Counted from the first letter of the stretch, positions 50,911-62,360 are shown. The stretch is DNA of 64,000 bases from Nigrospora sphaerica (GCA_018287875.1 JAGVVL010000002.1:5828001-5892000); one strand, 5' to 3'. A program made the numbers and translations. Notes: generated from the sequence alone by a model not told the origin.

Positions 50911-52269
50911 TCACTTGTGACTCTTGCTCTTCTGCTTGGACGACGACGCGGGGCTCGTGTAGGTCCGCTTGAAGCGCTTGGTCGCCTCGTCTGTCGGGGC
51001 CGGCAGCGCCGTGGCCGTGTTGGTGCGACGGGGCTTCGGGGCGGGCAATTGGGGGTCGTCGGGGAGCTCCTCGATGCGCGACGCGCCGTCGAGGGGATCG
51101 TTCTCGCCGCGCGCCGTGGCCTCGCGCTCGAGACGCGTCTCCCGGCCGCGCTTGTGGCAGTACCAGAGGGCGGAGAGAAGGACTGTCGGAAGGTCAGCAC
51201 GGGAACTGGGGCGGGATAGGGGGGATGGGATTGCCCATGACTTACGGAAGAGGGCGACGCTCCAGAGCACGTTGGTGCCCATGAAGGCGGGCCAACGCGT
51301 CTTGAGCGCGCCCACGATGCTCTTCAGCAGCCCGACGATGGCGCCGGGCTTGGTCACCAGGTCTTGCAAGCTCTTGGGCGTCAGGAAGCTCTTGGCGGCG
51401 TCCTTGAGGCCGCCGTCCTTGAGGCCGCTCCTCTTGGCCTGCTCCGAGTTCATGCCCTGCGACTCGGCGGCCACGGCCAGCAGCTCGGGCGCCAGGGAGC
51501 CCGTCAGCTTCTCGGGCAGGGTGGTGACAAGCTTCTTGAGCGGGCCGGGCAGCTTCTCGTAGTTGCGAGCCAGGACGCCGTCGCGGTCCTCGAGGAGGGT
51601 GACGAGGTCGTTGTAGGCGGTCGGCACGCCGTTGACGAGGTCCTTGAAGACGAGGGTGAACTTGCGCACCATCTCGGCCGAGTCCTCCGACAGGCTGAAG
51701 ACCTTGTTGTTCTGCGCCGCGAGGTTCAGGTCCTCGAGGACGCGGCCGATCTCGTTCTCCTCGCGCTCGAGCTCGCGCTCCGTGACGGGGGCGGCGGCCA
51801 CGGGCTTGAGGCCGCTCTTGGCGGTGCCTCCCCGGACGCGCTGCGAGAGGCTGCGGCCCAGGCCGGTGACGTAGGCGAAGCGCTTCGGCTTGCCGGCCGG
51901 GGCGGGCTCGGTGGCGGTTTTGGCCACGGGCGGCTGGGCCTTGGCGTCCCGGGTGCTCACGAAGCTCTCGGTATCGCTGTCCCACTCGTAGGTGGGCGTC
52001 TTGATGCGCGGGGGCAGGGGCGGCCGGGCCCCGTCCGCGTCCAGGTGGACGTGGACATCGGGGTCCGGCGACGTCAGGCGCTCCAGGAACCGCTGGTCCT
52101 CGTCGCGCAGCAGCGGCGTGCCGGGGGGCTCCGACACGATCTGGGGAGAAGGCGGCCCCGAGGCTGCCGCCGCGGGTCGGGCCTCTTCTTTGGCGCCATC
52201 CAGGCGCTGCTTGCCGGCCTTTTCGGCGCGGTGCTGCTTCACCTTCTTGTAGGCGAAGTATTCAAGCAT
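50911..52269 (-). CDS. Unrecognised protein with a single C-terminal membrane span, 2 exons
   Basis: I do not recognise this 431-residue protein. Exons are 52269-51246 and 51182-50911. The 63-nt intron (GTAAGT...CTGACC...GACAG) rejoins phase inside a transmembrane helix, NVLWSVALFLLLSALWYC, followed by a basic stretch HKRGRETRLERE. The N-terminus MLEYFAYKKVKQHRAEKAGK is basic and helical. A Pro-rich linker with TYEWDSDTESFV follows, and then a helical region (REENEIGRVLEDLNLAAQNN; FTLVFKDLVNGVPTAYNDLV; LEDRDGVLARNYEKLPGPLK). The tail is Lys/Ser/Thr-rich (KRFKRTYTSPASSSKQKSK), with no signal peptide. Topology suggests a cytosolic N-terminal domain anchored by one helix. It diverges from NSE1 across a 921-bp promoter gap. 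An organelle outer-membrane or ER tether role is possible but unproven. Confidence 0.78.
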   Translation of the reverse strand: MLEYFAYKKVKQHRAEKAGKQRLDGAKEEARPAAAASGPPSPQIVSEPPGTPLLRDEDQRFLERLTSPDPDVHVHLDADGARPPLPPRIKTPTYEWDSDTESFVSTRDAKAQPPVAKTATEPAPAGKPKRFAYVTGLGRSLSQRVRGGTAKSGLKPVAAAPVTERELEREENEIGRVLEDLNLAAQNNKVFSLSEDSAEMVRKFTLVFKDLVNGVPTAYNDLVTLLEDRDGVLARNYEKLPGPLKKLVTTLPEKLTGSLAPELLAVAAESQGMNSEQAKRSGLKDGGLKDAAKSFLTPKSLQDLVTKPGAIVGLLKSIVGALKTRWPAFMGTNVLWSVALFRKSWAIPSPLSRPSSRADLPTVLLSALWYCHKRGRETRLEREATARGENDPLDGASRIEELPDDPQLPAPKPRRTNTATALPAPTDEATKRFKRTYTSPASSSKQKSKSHK

Positions 52270-53190
52270 CTTGGGCGGGTTGCGAGGCGGCTGGGCCGGC
52301 CGAGGCGATGACGTAAGTCGCAAGTTTGCGCCGGTAAAGAGCTGCCACGCGCGTGCAATACGCTAACTAGGGCGGTTTTGGATGGGCGGGAGATCGGGTG
52401 TGAGAAGAGGTGAGCTTGGGTATGAGGGAAAAGGCCGCTTAGAAGACTGCAGAGAAAGGGGCTTCTTAAGTACAGTCCGGGCTCGTTTCAGTCTTGGGCT
52501 TTTTTGCCCAGTCACGGCCACGCATGCGAGCGAACAATAGGAGACCCGTTCCCGGCCACAGCAGATGTTGGGAGGCCTGCGGCAGCGCCAGAGGGCGTCA
52601 TGTGGCGAGTGCCTCCATCCCGGTTTGGGGGGGAAAGCTCGGGCGGCTATGGCTTGGGACTGGGAGGCCTGGCTGGCCGTTGCCGGGGTCCCTGATTGAG
52701 GCTTGCGTGGCAGCACAAGCCGGGGTCAATATCCCCTTTCGCCCCATACATTCGGCACTTGAACCGAGCTTCACAGCCACACTGCCCCTCGATTTGAGGC
52801 TGAGTTGCGGTCGCTTAAGTGGAGACGCTTGCTGTGGGGGGCAATTAACGCGTCTCGCCCAAGCCCGACGCGTTCGTCCGTACCCTCGAGCGACGACGAG
52901 GCGAAAGGCTATGGGACGTCGCATCGATACCGAATACATCCGTATTGCCATCGTCTACCCTCTTTGGCAACCACAAAGTAGGAACAGCCCGGACATCCCG
53001 ACCGTGGCATCCGATCTGCAGCAGAGCCGTGGCCTCGCGGAGCGCAACAATCAAAAATATTGCGTCAGGTCGTCCGTCCCGGAGCCCTTCAAAACGGCAC
53101 GCCGTCACCTTGATGCCATCCACGGTAGCGTCCTAAGGCCCCGGAGAACGACGCAGAGGCCTCATTAGCCAGCCTGCCGGCTCAATCATC
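52270..53190. promoter_or_regulatory. Divergent promoter region (TM protein / NSE1)
   Basis: These 921 bp sit between two divergent starts. No gene is supported, although frames on both strands are open for 90-220 codons without domains. NSE1 may have 5' UTR sequence here. Confidence 0.4.
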
Positions 53191-54171
53191 ATGAACGACG
53201 ACGAAGGAATACGGGGTCAGTATGACGATAGCAACCGGGCATTCCTTCAAGCCTTCATGGCTCACGGAACCCTGACCCTCCGACAAGCGCAGCCCATCCT
53301 TGCCGCCATCTTCACCGCCCGGGGTGAGCCCACCGAGGCTCGTGAGGTAACCCAGGAAGACTTCCAGTCCTACGTATCGGCGTCCCAGGTGGCCCTCGCC
53401 CAATTCGACTACGAAGTCCGCAGCACCATGCACCAGGTGCGGAAAGAGCGCGTGTATGCCATCGTAAACACGACTTCGGACGCCATGACGCAGTTAGCGA
53501 CGCTGCATTCGGCGGAAGAGATCGCCTTCGTTAAGCGTGTGATAGACGCCATGTTCGAAAAGTATAACACACCGCGCATGGAGGTCATGGCCCTCGACTC
53601 CCTGCAGGCCAACAAGCTGTCCCGGGCCCCGCGGCCCGCCGCCGACGAAGCCGTGGAGGAGGGCGATGGCCAAACCCAGTTTCAACTGAAGGGCCTCAAG
53701 TCCACAGAGGCCGAAGCCATGATGCAGAACATGGTGGACGAAGGCTGGTTCGAGCGGAGTGACGCCGGACTGTACAGTCTGAGCCCGCGCGCCCTCATGG
53801 AGCTGAGGCAGTGGCTCCTGGACAGCTACAACGACCCGGATGCCGAGGAGGACGACGACTGGCAGCGCGTGAAATTCTGCGAGGCGTGCAAGGAGATCAT
53901 CACCAAAGGGCAGCGGTGCGCGAATCGCGAGTGCAACATTCGCCTGCACGAGATCTGTCTGGACGGCTTCTGGCGGACCAGGAGGGACCAGAACTGCCCC
54001 AAGTGCCAAACCGAATGGGACGGGAAGCACTTTGTCGGCGAGAAAGCCGTGACGGAGACGGAGGCCTACCAGAAGGGACGGAGACGGAGCGGCAAAGGCG
54101 GGCGCAGCAGCAACCTGATAGACCAGATTATGCAGGACCCAGACGATGGGGGGGAGACTGCCGACACCTAA
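53191..54171 (+). CDS. NSE1: NSE1, RING subunit of the SMC5/6 complex
   Basis: This is a single-exon 326-residue Nse1 homologue. With Nse3 and Nse4 it forms the kleisin-bridging part of the SMC5/6 complex, needed for homologous-recombination repair, and has RING-dependent ubiquitin ligase activity stimulated by Nse3. The N-terminal half holds the two winged-helix-like segments (NRAFLQAFMAHGTLTLRQAQ; LKSTEAEAMMQNMVDEGWFE; LYSLSPRALMELRQWL). At about 230-275 lies the variant C4HC3 RING: CEACKEI, CANREC, LHEIC, CPKCQTEW. The tail is basic (KGRRRSGKGGRSS). The opening helix 'FLQAFM(A/S)RGxLT' pattern and the RING spacing make the call firm. ATG 53191 is the natural start; there is a stop in frame shortly upstream. 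Confidence 0.93.
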   Translation: MNDDEGIRGQYDDSNRAFLQAFMAHGTLTLRQAQPILAAIFTARGEPTEAREVTQEDFQSYVSASQVALAQFDYEVRSTMHQVRKERVYAIVNTTSDAMTQLATLHSAEEIAFVKRVIDAMFEKYNTPRMEVMALDSLQANKLSRAPRPAADEAVEEGDGQTQFQLKGLKSTEAEAMMQNMVDEGWFERSDAGLYSLSPRALMELRQWLLDSYNDPDAEEDDDWQRVKFCEACKEIITKGQRCANRECNIRLHEICLDGFWRTRRDQNCPKCQTEWDGKHFVGEKAVTETEAYQKGRRRSGKGGRSSNLIDQIMQDPDDGGETADT

Positions 54172-55798
54172 GAGCCGTGCGGAAGAGGCCACTAGGAGGA
54201 GCGGCCATCATTGATGGCGCCGAAGGCACACGAATCCCACCGTCAAAGAAACCACGAAGCCACAACGCACGAGGTTTCGAGCTCGGGTTGGCTCCCCATT
54301 CCTGGGCGTCCGCATTTCGCACCAGTGTCTTTTGGCGAATGCGTGGGAACGATGCGGGCCCCAGCGGATTCTCGCATAGGCGATACTGGCATGTATATCA
54401 ACGAATGATGGCAGCTTGGGGAAGACCCCCACACAGAAGCATGGCCTTGCTACGCCGTATGCGTTCCCCATGGAGGCGGACCACCCTACTAGGGACTGGC
54501 ACCCACGATAGCGGCAGCGAGTTGCCCCGGCGACCCCCGGCCTTTGGCTCGGAATCCCGCGACCTTAGGGAACGGCTGAGTTGATCGAGGCGCATTCAAC
54601 TTTGCCCAAGAGAAAAACCCAGGATGACACGTGCATAATTTCAGTCAGCCCTTTTGCGTGCAGTTCCCATACTCAACGTTGATTCTGTGTTGCCTCACTG
54701 GAGGAACCCCTAAGAGCCAATCAGCCTTGGGTCTCTCAGATGACTGCAATCGGCGGGTGTTCATCCGTCCCAGGGTGGACAACTGAATCCTAGGGGGAGT
54801 GGCGAGCGAGCCGAATTGTCACGGTACAAACTCCGGATGGTAAATACTTAAATTAGTAGGTACGGACGGGTACATCCCCGTCTCGATGGATCCAGGGTCT
54901 TGTGGGGTCGCAAGGTATGAATACGTCGGGAGCCGTGTACACGTATGTGATGCAGGCGTAACCGATACCTGTGGGAATACACAGTAGGGGACCGGAGGAG
55001 AAAGGTTCTTCCCAGTCTCCAATCTTATGTGGGTCTTGCTGGCTGGAAAACCCTTCAATTGGTGGTGACCAGAGTCTGATAACGTTAGTGGCGCCGTTGC
55101 GCAGCGGGAGCTGTGTTTTTTTTTTTTTTTTTCCTCCTCAGTTGGGAAAGCTGCATTTTTGGGGTGTCGGTCGCAAAGCTACTTACTTGTACACCACCAT
55201 TTATTGGCCTTCCCTCTTGTCGATTACTTATATTTTTGTTTTGCGACAGACTCGAGAGGCAGCTCTCGCAACAACAACCCAAAGTGCAACTACACCCCAC
55301 GACTCTACACCAAGCTATCCGGTCGCCGCGCGCAACTGCACCATCCGGTAAGTCATCATTGATTCATTCTACAGTTTGGATTGCGCCACCATCGCCGCCG
55401 ATAGTGATTGCCCCGCGCCGTCCATGGTCAGCTGCAGAGCTTGACAAGAGGCTGGGAATTTTCACAAACAGTCGATTGGATTTCCCAAGTCCCTCGATGC
55501 CCGCTTCGACGCGTCGCCCTTGGCGATTTTCGCACTTGCGCTATCCCTGCTGCGAATTACATGCACCGCCGCGTCTTGTTGTTACACTTCGCAATCGCCT
55601 TCGCGTCTCCCCACCGCCAACGTACCACTACCGGTCCCGACTCTTGGCGTTTGGTCGCCCTTGTCGCGTGACTCACTTCACCGAAAGCCTCTGCAGCGCT
55701 GTCCTGGGGAATGCCATAATAATTTTAGGCCCAGATAAACCAGATCCTCCAGCTAACAGGCCAATTACAGTCCATCACATACTCCCAGCACCTCTGCT
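54172..55798. other. Intergenic and 5' leader of the La gene
   Basis: No protein gene is supported. A T17 tract lies at 55116-55132. From about 55250 the sequence looks like a transcribed leader, containing a 5'-UTR intron described separately. Confidence 0.45.
55348..55770 (+). other. Probable 5'-UTR intron of the La gene
   Basis: A strong donor GTAAGT at 55348 and an acceptor AATTACAG ending at 55770, with branch sequence GCTAAC about 15 nt before it, bracket a 423-nt intron. It ends 28 nt before the La ATG. Confidence 0.65.
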
Positions 55799-57195
55799 AT
55801 GGCCGATCAGGAGACCAAGTCCGTTGAGAACGGCGCCGTCGCCGTCTCCAACGAGGCCCCCGAGGTTCAGACCGAAGCCCCAGCTGTCGAGGCCGTCGCA
55901 GAGCCCACCGCCGCTGCTACGGAGGACGCTATGGATGTGGTCGAGGAAGCCGCGGACAAGCCCGCCGAGGAGAAGCCTACCGAGGAGACACCTGCCGAGG
56001 ACCAGCCTGCCGCGGGCAGCGACAACAAGGAGGCGTCCGAGAAGCCTTCGATCCGGAACCCTCCCAAGAACATGCTGCGCGTCCGCCGTGACTTGGGTAT
56101 CACCGACGACAAGACCAAGAAAAACCGATTCGATCCTATGGCTCTCGGCGAATCTTCCGATCCCGAGTTGATTCGAACTCAGGTAGCTACCATCCGACCC
56201 ACGGTTGTGAAATGGCCGCATGCTGACTCCTGGCCCTTCAGGTGCACTTTTACTTCGGCGACAGCAACTTGCCTTCCGATAAGTTCATGTCTGAGCTGAC
56301 AGGCGGTGCCGAGAACAAGCCCGTTCCTCTGACCACCATCTGCTCCTTCGGCCGCATGCGCCGCTTCAAGCCCTACGAAGCGGTTGTCGCAGCCCTCAAG
56401 GACAGCAAGTTCCTGACGGTCGAGGGCGAGGAGGGCAAGGAGACGGTCCGCCGTCAAAAGCCGTTCGATCCCACCCGGAACAACAAGACCGAGGAGCGGA
56501 GCGTCTACGTTAAAGGCTTCGGCGAGGAGGTTCCCTCGACCCAGTTCGACATTGAGGCTTTCTTCCTCCGCTTCGGTGAGATTCGGGCTGTCCGGCTCCG
56601 ACGTGGCGAGGACGGTGGCTTCAAGGGCTCCGTGTTCGTCGAGTGGGCCGATAAAGAGACGGCAGAGAAGTTTCTGGCTCTGGACCCCCAGCCTACCTGG
56701 AAGGACCACGATCTGTTGATCATGTCCAAGGCCGAATACACGGAGGCCAAGAACAAGGAGATTCGCGAAGGGAAGCTCGCCCCTCAGGCCTCTCGCGGCC
56801 GGGGTGGTAACCGTGGAAACTTCCGCGGCTCGCGCCGTGGCGGCAACAACAACAACGGTGCCGATTCCAACGACTGGAAGAAGCGCCGGGAGAACGACCA
56901 GAAGAGCGGCTTCAACGACCGCCGTGGCGGACGGGGCGGCCGTGGAGGCCGTGGAGGCCGTGGCGGCCGAGGCCGGGGCCGGGGTGGCCACCGTGATGGA
57001 CGTGACAACCAGGACAGCAAGTCCGAGGAGGCGCCCAAGGAGACGAAGACGGTGATGGCCAACGGCGAGCTTCCGGCACCCCGCATCAACGTCAGCGGAG
57101 AGTCGAACGGCAAGCGCGCCCGCGAGGACGACTCTGCCGCCGCTCCGCCGGCCAAGAAGGTGGACACCAAGGAGCCTGCTGCCGAGTCGGCATAA
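55799..57195 (+). CDS. LHP1: La-domain RNA-binding protein (La/Lhp1), 2 exons
   Basis: This is a 445-residue La protein, which binds the UUU-OH ends of RNA polymerase III transcripts such as pre-tRNAs and protects them in the nucleus. Exons are 55799-56182 and 56242-57195; the 59-nt intron (GTAGCT...CTGAC...TTCAG) lies inside the La motif. The N-terminal 85 residues are Glu/Ala/Pro-rich. The La motif follows at about 120-200: LIRTQVHFYFGDSNLPSDKF, VPLTTICSFGRMRRF. Then comes the RRM from about 214: RSVYVKGFGEE, FGEIRAVRLRR, GFKGSVFVEW. Near 357-380 is an RGG box of repeated GGRGGRGG, and then a bipartite KRAREDD...AAKK nuclear signal. The acidic N-terminal extension is longer than in yeast Lhp1, where the La motif is close to the start. 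There is no second RRM. Confidence 0.95.
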
Positions 57196-57809
57196 AAGGT
57201 GGTTGTGTGTTGATGTCTTCGTTTTTCCTCGACCCACCAATGGCGTGCACAAGTAGCTGTCAGACTAGGACAGCCACCGGTTCGAATCACACGGCTCTCG
57301 TCTTCTGACGGGGTCTCGGTTCCTGTGTTATCATCCCAAGGGGCTTTATCGGACAGATACCCTGTGCCCCGGTTTGTCTGACGCTTTGCGAAGTCAGCAT
57401 GATGGGGGGCTTCCGGTTCTTGGTGGGGACATTCAGCGGTCATCGGCGTTTCAAGGTGGTTTGCTTTTTATCGGATGCTCCATAGACGATTTACTCTCAC
57501 GTTAGGCTGCTACACGGCCTAGGGGGCTCGACACGGTCATATATGCGTGTACTTGCACCGGGGCGCAAAAAAAAAAATCCCCCAACATTTATCTTACTAC
57601 ACGATGTTGTCCAGAGCGATGCGTGCTTTGCCAAACGTTGGTCTCGCGTGCACGGTAAAAGTGAGAGATGTACAGAGAGGGAGGCGGGCGGGATGTCATT
57701 TTTCGTATTAATTTTACTAGCAATTGCCCACTGAAAGAGCGGCAGTCGGAGCGCCCACAGCAGGCGCATGGACGACCGCCGTCCAAAAGGGACCTTTTTT
57801 TTTTTTTTT
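57196..57809. other. Convergent gap between La and MFS genes
   Basis: This is 3' UTR sequence of both genes; no gene is seen. A T17 run at 57795-57811 overlaps the stop codon of the leftward MFS gene. Confidence 0.5.
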
Positions 57810-57811
57810 TT
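57795..57811. repeat. T17 (A17 on the coding strand) homopolymer at the MFS stop codon
   Basis: Seventeen consecutive T on the plus strand. On the minus strand the final two A of the TAA stop merge with the A run. Confidence 0.9.
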
Positions 57812-59751
57812 ACCGGGCGCCGGCGGCGAAGGGGCTCCTCTTCCGCAGGGCCTCGCCGTAGAACCACAGCAGGGCGGGGGCAGACCAGCCGAGGAGGACG
57901 CCGATGAGGGCGAGCAGGGTGTTGCCCCAGCCGAGGCCGAGGCGGGCGTAGAGGGAATCGGCGAAGAGGGGGAAGCCGAAGCCGGCGAGGGAGCGCATGA
58001 CGGTGGCGGCGGCGACGGCGCTGGCGGCGTAGCGCGTGTACGTGTCGACGAGGAAGGTCTGGACGCACTGGAAGCCGATGATGGTGCCGGCGGAGAAGAG
58101 GCAGGCGCCTGCGTTGGGGCCGAGCCAGTGCGTCTTGTACTCGGCCGTCCAGCCGTAGACGAGCAGACCGGCCGGCACGAGCAGGGCGCCCGGCACCATC
58201 ATGGGGACGCGGAACTCGGGGCGACCGCCGGCGCCGGCGCCGCCGGGCTGACGCCGTTTGAGGGCGGCGTAGACGCGGTCCTGCAGGCGCGCACACGTCT
58301 GGGAGCCCAGGAAGAAGCCGAGGCCGAGCGAGATGTAGTTGAGGCCGCCGGCGCCGACGCTCTGGCCGTAGCCGGCGGGCGGCGGGCCCGAGAAGAGGGC
58401 GGGGAAGGAGACGAGCACGATATACATGAGGCCGTAGAGGTAGACCATATAGAGCGCCAGCAACTGCACGATGACCTGCGTGCCCAGCAGGCGGAAGGGC
58501 CGCACGCCGGCCTCGCGCAGCCGCCGCCCCGCCGTCCGCCCCGGCACGTCGTACGGCGTGCGCAGCGCCGCGTTGCCCGTCTCCCGCGCCAGCCGCTGCC
58601 GCCGCCGCGCCAGCAGCACCGGCCCGTACGTCTCGCGCAGCAGCAGCAGCCCGAGCCCCTGGATCACGGCATCGGCCAGCGTCGTCGCCCAGAACGACCA
58701 CCGCCACGTCGTGTTCTCGGTGATGTAGGCGCCGGCTGCCACGCGCGTCAGTACTCGGAGGGGGTTTCGGTCAAGGAAAAGGGGGACGGCGGGTTCAAGG
58801 GGTCAATATATACATACCTATCGGCCCGACCGCCGGACCCAACAATGGCGCGAGCGAGTAGATGGCCATGGCGCGGCCGCGCTCCTCAGCCGTGAACAGG
58901 TCGGCCAGGACGCCGCCGCCGACGGCGAGCGGTGCGGAGCCGCCCAAGCCGGCGAAGAAGCGGAATACGATGATTTGGGCCTTGGTCTTGGCGAAGCCGC
59001 AGCCGAGGTTGAAGAAGAGGTACAGCAGGTTGGTAGCCTGCAGGACCACGATGCGTCCGTAGAGTTCCGATAAGGGACCCCATCTGCAAGTCGCGAGAGG
59101 TGGGGAGGGAAAGGTTAGCTAGGCTCGTGCGTCGGCGGGCAGGCGGACGCCAGGGGGGGAAACGCACACGAGGGGACCTATCGCGTAGGCAAGAACAAAT
59201 ATGGAGAGGATGAGGGCTTGTTCGGTCCCCGGTGGGACGCCCAGCTCCTCACCGATGGCCGTAAGCGAGGGGGCTACCAGCGACGACGATAGCGGTGACA
59301 TGAATGTGAACATGGATACGATGAAGACGGCCCGCCACTTTTTTGAGTAGGCCCAGGCCTTGGGGTTCTCCGGATCGTCGGGCCCCGTCCAGGTCACGAG
59401 GTTGGGGTCGTTCGGGTCCGGGGCGGTGGTGGTCGTCTTTTCCTCGATGGGCTCGCCGATCTCGGGGTCCCGGCGGTTCTCGATGCCGTCGTGGTTTTCG
59501 GAGACGGACCGCGCCAGCGCCATCGGCGTCGGAGTGGCTCCCGACGATTGTGTAGATGAAGAGGAGTAGGAGGAGGCCGTGGTGGAGCTGCCGTCGCCAT
59601 CGCTCCCGTTGTCCCCTTCGGCAAGGGTGCTGGAGGAGGAACCGGGTTTGTCCTTCTGTTCGGCGGTGGTGGCGGCGCCAAAGTTCTTCATACTGTCGGG
59701 ATCCAGCTTGGGCGACGACGACTTCTCGGTGATGTCGGCAGGTTCCGTCAT
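57810..59751 (-). CDS. Major facilitator transporter, DHA1 (drug/polyamine:H+ antiporter) type, 3 exons
   Basis: This is a 591-residue 12-TM proton antiporter of the DHA1 class (TPO1/FLR1/multidrug branch). Exons are 59751-59168, 59083-58818 and 58735-57810. Introns are 84 nt (GTGCGT...TTGCAG) and 82 nt (GTATGT...GGCAG), both restoring phase. The N-terminal 125 residues are Ser/Thr/Glu-rich and cytosolic. TM1 starts at RAVFIVSMFTFMSPL. Splicing rebuilds the DHA1 motif A equivalent WGPLSELYGRIVVL and motif C LLGPAVGPIAGAYI. WRWSFW before TM6 is classic for this branch. The central loop is Arg-rich, and the C-terminal half has FPALFSGPPPAGYGQ and WLGPNAGACLFSAGTIIGFQ. Substrate cannot be predicted. 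The gene is convergent with La. No neighbouring biosynthetic gene suggests a toxin or metabolite cluster. Confidence 0.92.
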
Positions 59752-62360
59752 GGTCTCCCCTGCTTGCGTGTTTCGGCGTCCAATCAGAGGGCGGCAACGA
59801 GACGGTTTGGGAAGGCAAGGATTCTCTCGGCAAACATGCGATGGGGATCAGATGCCGCCTATGGAAGAGGGCGGGTCAAGGAGAGATGAAGTTATACTTG
59901 AGGGGGCAAGGATTGGATTTCCATAAGTCGGTCAATCCTTTGAGGGAGGCGAGGGAAAGCAAGGTGAAGCACAACGACAAGGGCAATCGGGCGTCCCGTA
60001 TCTGTGGGTGGTGGTGGGTAACAACCAGCTCTGACAGGCGGCGAAAGGGCGGGACCCATCTTCAGACTGCTACCATTGAGATCGAGGGGGGCTCAGGCCC
60101 GCCAACCAAGACCCCAGATCTCCAGGATCCATAGCCGGAGCACCGCGTCATGCGGCTTTGGAAACTAAATCTGCAGAAAGCCTGCAGTGAGGAGGAACAA
60201 ATGGTTCCCCGCTGGCGTGCGATATAAGCTCCGGAGACAACGCCCGGGCGGCGAGAAGACGCAGGTTGGCTTGGCTTTGCCGGCGTACAAAAAGTATTCT
60301 TGGTCACAACGGCGGGTACCAGGCCGAAAGGGCGGTCGTGGGTGGGGGGGGGGGGCCGCGGAGGCGTGACCGCTCCTCGGAACTGGGAGACTGAAGGCGG
60401 ACCGCGAAGGGCGAAAAATGATGACAAAAGTGGCTCGCGGCGGACCAAATAGGCAGCACTCGTCCCTTATCTCCGGTAGCCGGTGCGTGACCCATTTTCT
60501 TGGGGGCGCCGCCCGACGGGCGACTCGAAAAAGCCAAACTCTTAATAATCCCCTCCCCTCTCCTTCGTTTCCCACGCTTTGTTGGCGGGTGCCGGGGCCG
60601 GCACATGTCGCGGCTGCATTCTTGTCAGGCCGTGTCGGAGGGAGGACGTAGGCAAGACGCCACCTCCTCTCTTCTTCCCCTTGCCCCTCTCCCGCTTCCA
60701 TCGGTTGTGCGACGAGCGGCTCTCGGGGCGGGCGTCCTTCGGGTACGACGGGCACACCGCATAGGGAAGTAAGTGCACGACCAAACAACCCCGTCGGATG
60801 CTACGAACACAAAGCACACGCCGTCGGGGAATCCTTTCCGGCTCAACTGCCCTATAGGGAAGGTGGGCCAGCCGGCAACGGACACAGCACGGGCTTAAGA
60901 GTCGGTGGGCGTGAAGGGGGGCTATGGCGTGTGGGTTCTGGTGTGCCGACCAAGCGAGCGTGTGGGTTGCCTTAGTGCTACTTGTATAAGGTCGGCGAGT
61001 CCTGCCGAAGTGGAACTGTCATAGCCGACGTCGGGTCCGGGTTCGGTTCCCAGTTCGCCATGGTGGGGGCGACACCCTATTCGTAGATTTCGGACCTGGC
61101 TCGGTCAACTGCGTCCTGCTTCCGCTCGCCTTCCCGTCGTGAAGGGGTCGAGGTTTGTTCGTGGCCCCCACGTGGCATGGCCCGCTGCTGCTGCTACTGT
61201 TGCTGCTCCCCGGCGGCGACGCCATAGATTTCGCATGCTGGTTCGTGTTACCCGTTGCACAGAACTCGGTCCGAGACGGCATCCAAGCTTCGGGCCCCCC
61301 TCCTCACATAGCACCACCATTTGTTACATGCCTGTGCATAGACGTAAAACGTAGGTACTGAAGCGATTATGGAAACGAGGGTATTGATGTGTAAGTAGCA
61401 TGGGTTTCCTTCTGTCTTAGATAGCTAATCTCACCCGTTGGGGGTGGGAATAATGCGTGGGGGGATAGATTACCCCGTTAGTACCTCGCTCTTGCCTCTC
61501 CCTCATGCCGCTCCTGCTTATCAACAAGCAGCAGTCGTGTTTTCCATCTCTGAGATATGCATTTTTAATGTCGCTAGTTAAACCAATTTTGGGCAGCAGA
61601 CCCGCGATCGGCCATCGGGTCGGATATTGCCCCAGGTTCGTCGTCTAACGGCTCAGTTCTGGCTCGAGCAAGCCCCCCCCCCTTCCTACGACCCGTTCCG
61701 GCTTCGAGTAACACTGAGGCATCTGTTCTCCGGCGCGCGGACCGTGGCCCTAGGGCATGGATCCTGTCGCTGGCGGCTCTCCGGGAAAGGGAGATAAGGA
61801 AGGGAAAGTCTGCATATGCACGTATTGGGGGGTTTCTGCCCGGAACCGTCCCCCTTGGCATATTCACACATTCAGGGTATAGAGTATGGTGGGCCAAGTT
61901 GACCAGGATGCCTCCATCTTCCCTTTGGCCAAGAGTGGGCCCTCGTGCTACAGCATTGGGTCCCCCTCCTCGCTTCTCTTCATTTTTGAAGCATCATTCG
62001 TCAGCTTTCGCCGTCGTAGGCGAATAGATACGTTCAGAGCCGTGTCTGCCTGGATCCCCCGAATGATGCTGCTGTCGGAGAACATACATGCGGAGGGCGG
62101 CGGTTGGTGAGTGAACGAAACACCTCAGGCAGCACCCCAATCGACGATCTTGTGATTCAAATGGTGCCATTTCGAACATCTTTGCTCTTCAAGTGTGACA
62201 TAAGACATGCCCCAAATCCCTCCTTTTTGCTTCATCAACCGACTCCAAGCGCCTATCCGTGGTATTTGTCGCACTCGTTACTCCACGACCCAACTCCCAA
62301 TGACTCGTATACAGAGGACCATAAAACACAGCCGAATCGTTGTTATCGCCGTCTTGCCTA
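59752..62360. other. Intergenic between two leftward genes, no gene seen
   Basis: 2.6 kb contain only domain-less short frames. A G12 tract is at 60342-60353. Part is the MFS promoter (before 59752 on the minus strand); the 3' end is the 3' UTR of the transcription factor. Confidence 0.4.

Noticed and set aside
51364..52311. Plus-strand 315-codon frame
   Set aside because: Antisense of the single-span membrane protein gene; Leu/Gly-rich composition artefact.
56179..57252. Minus-strand 357-codon frame
   Set aside because: Antisense of La; repeated Gly/Arg codons on the sense strand produce it.
57270..57310. GGTTCGAATC T-loop-like sequence
   Set aside because: No pairing T-stem, anticodon arm or acceptor stem around it; not a tRNA.
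57768..58895. Plus-strand 375-codon frame
   Set aside because: Antisense of the MFS transporter; begins inside a homopolymer.
61020..61055. Second T-loop-like sequence (GGTTCGGTTCC)
   Set aside because: No matching D-arm or acceptor stem; chance.
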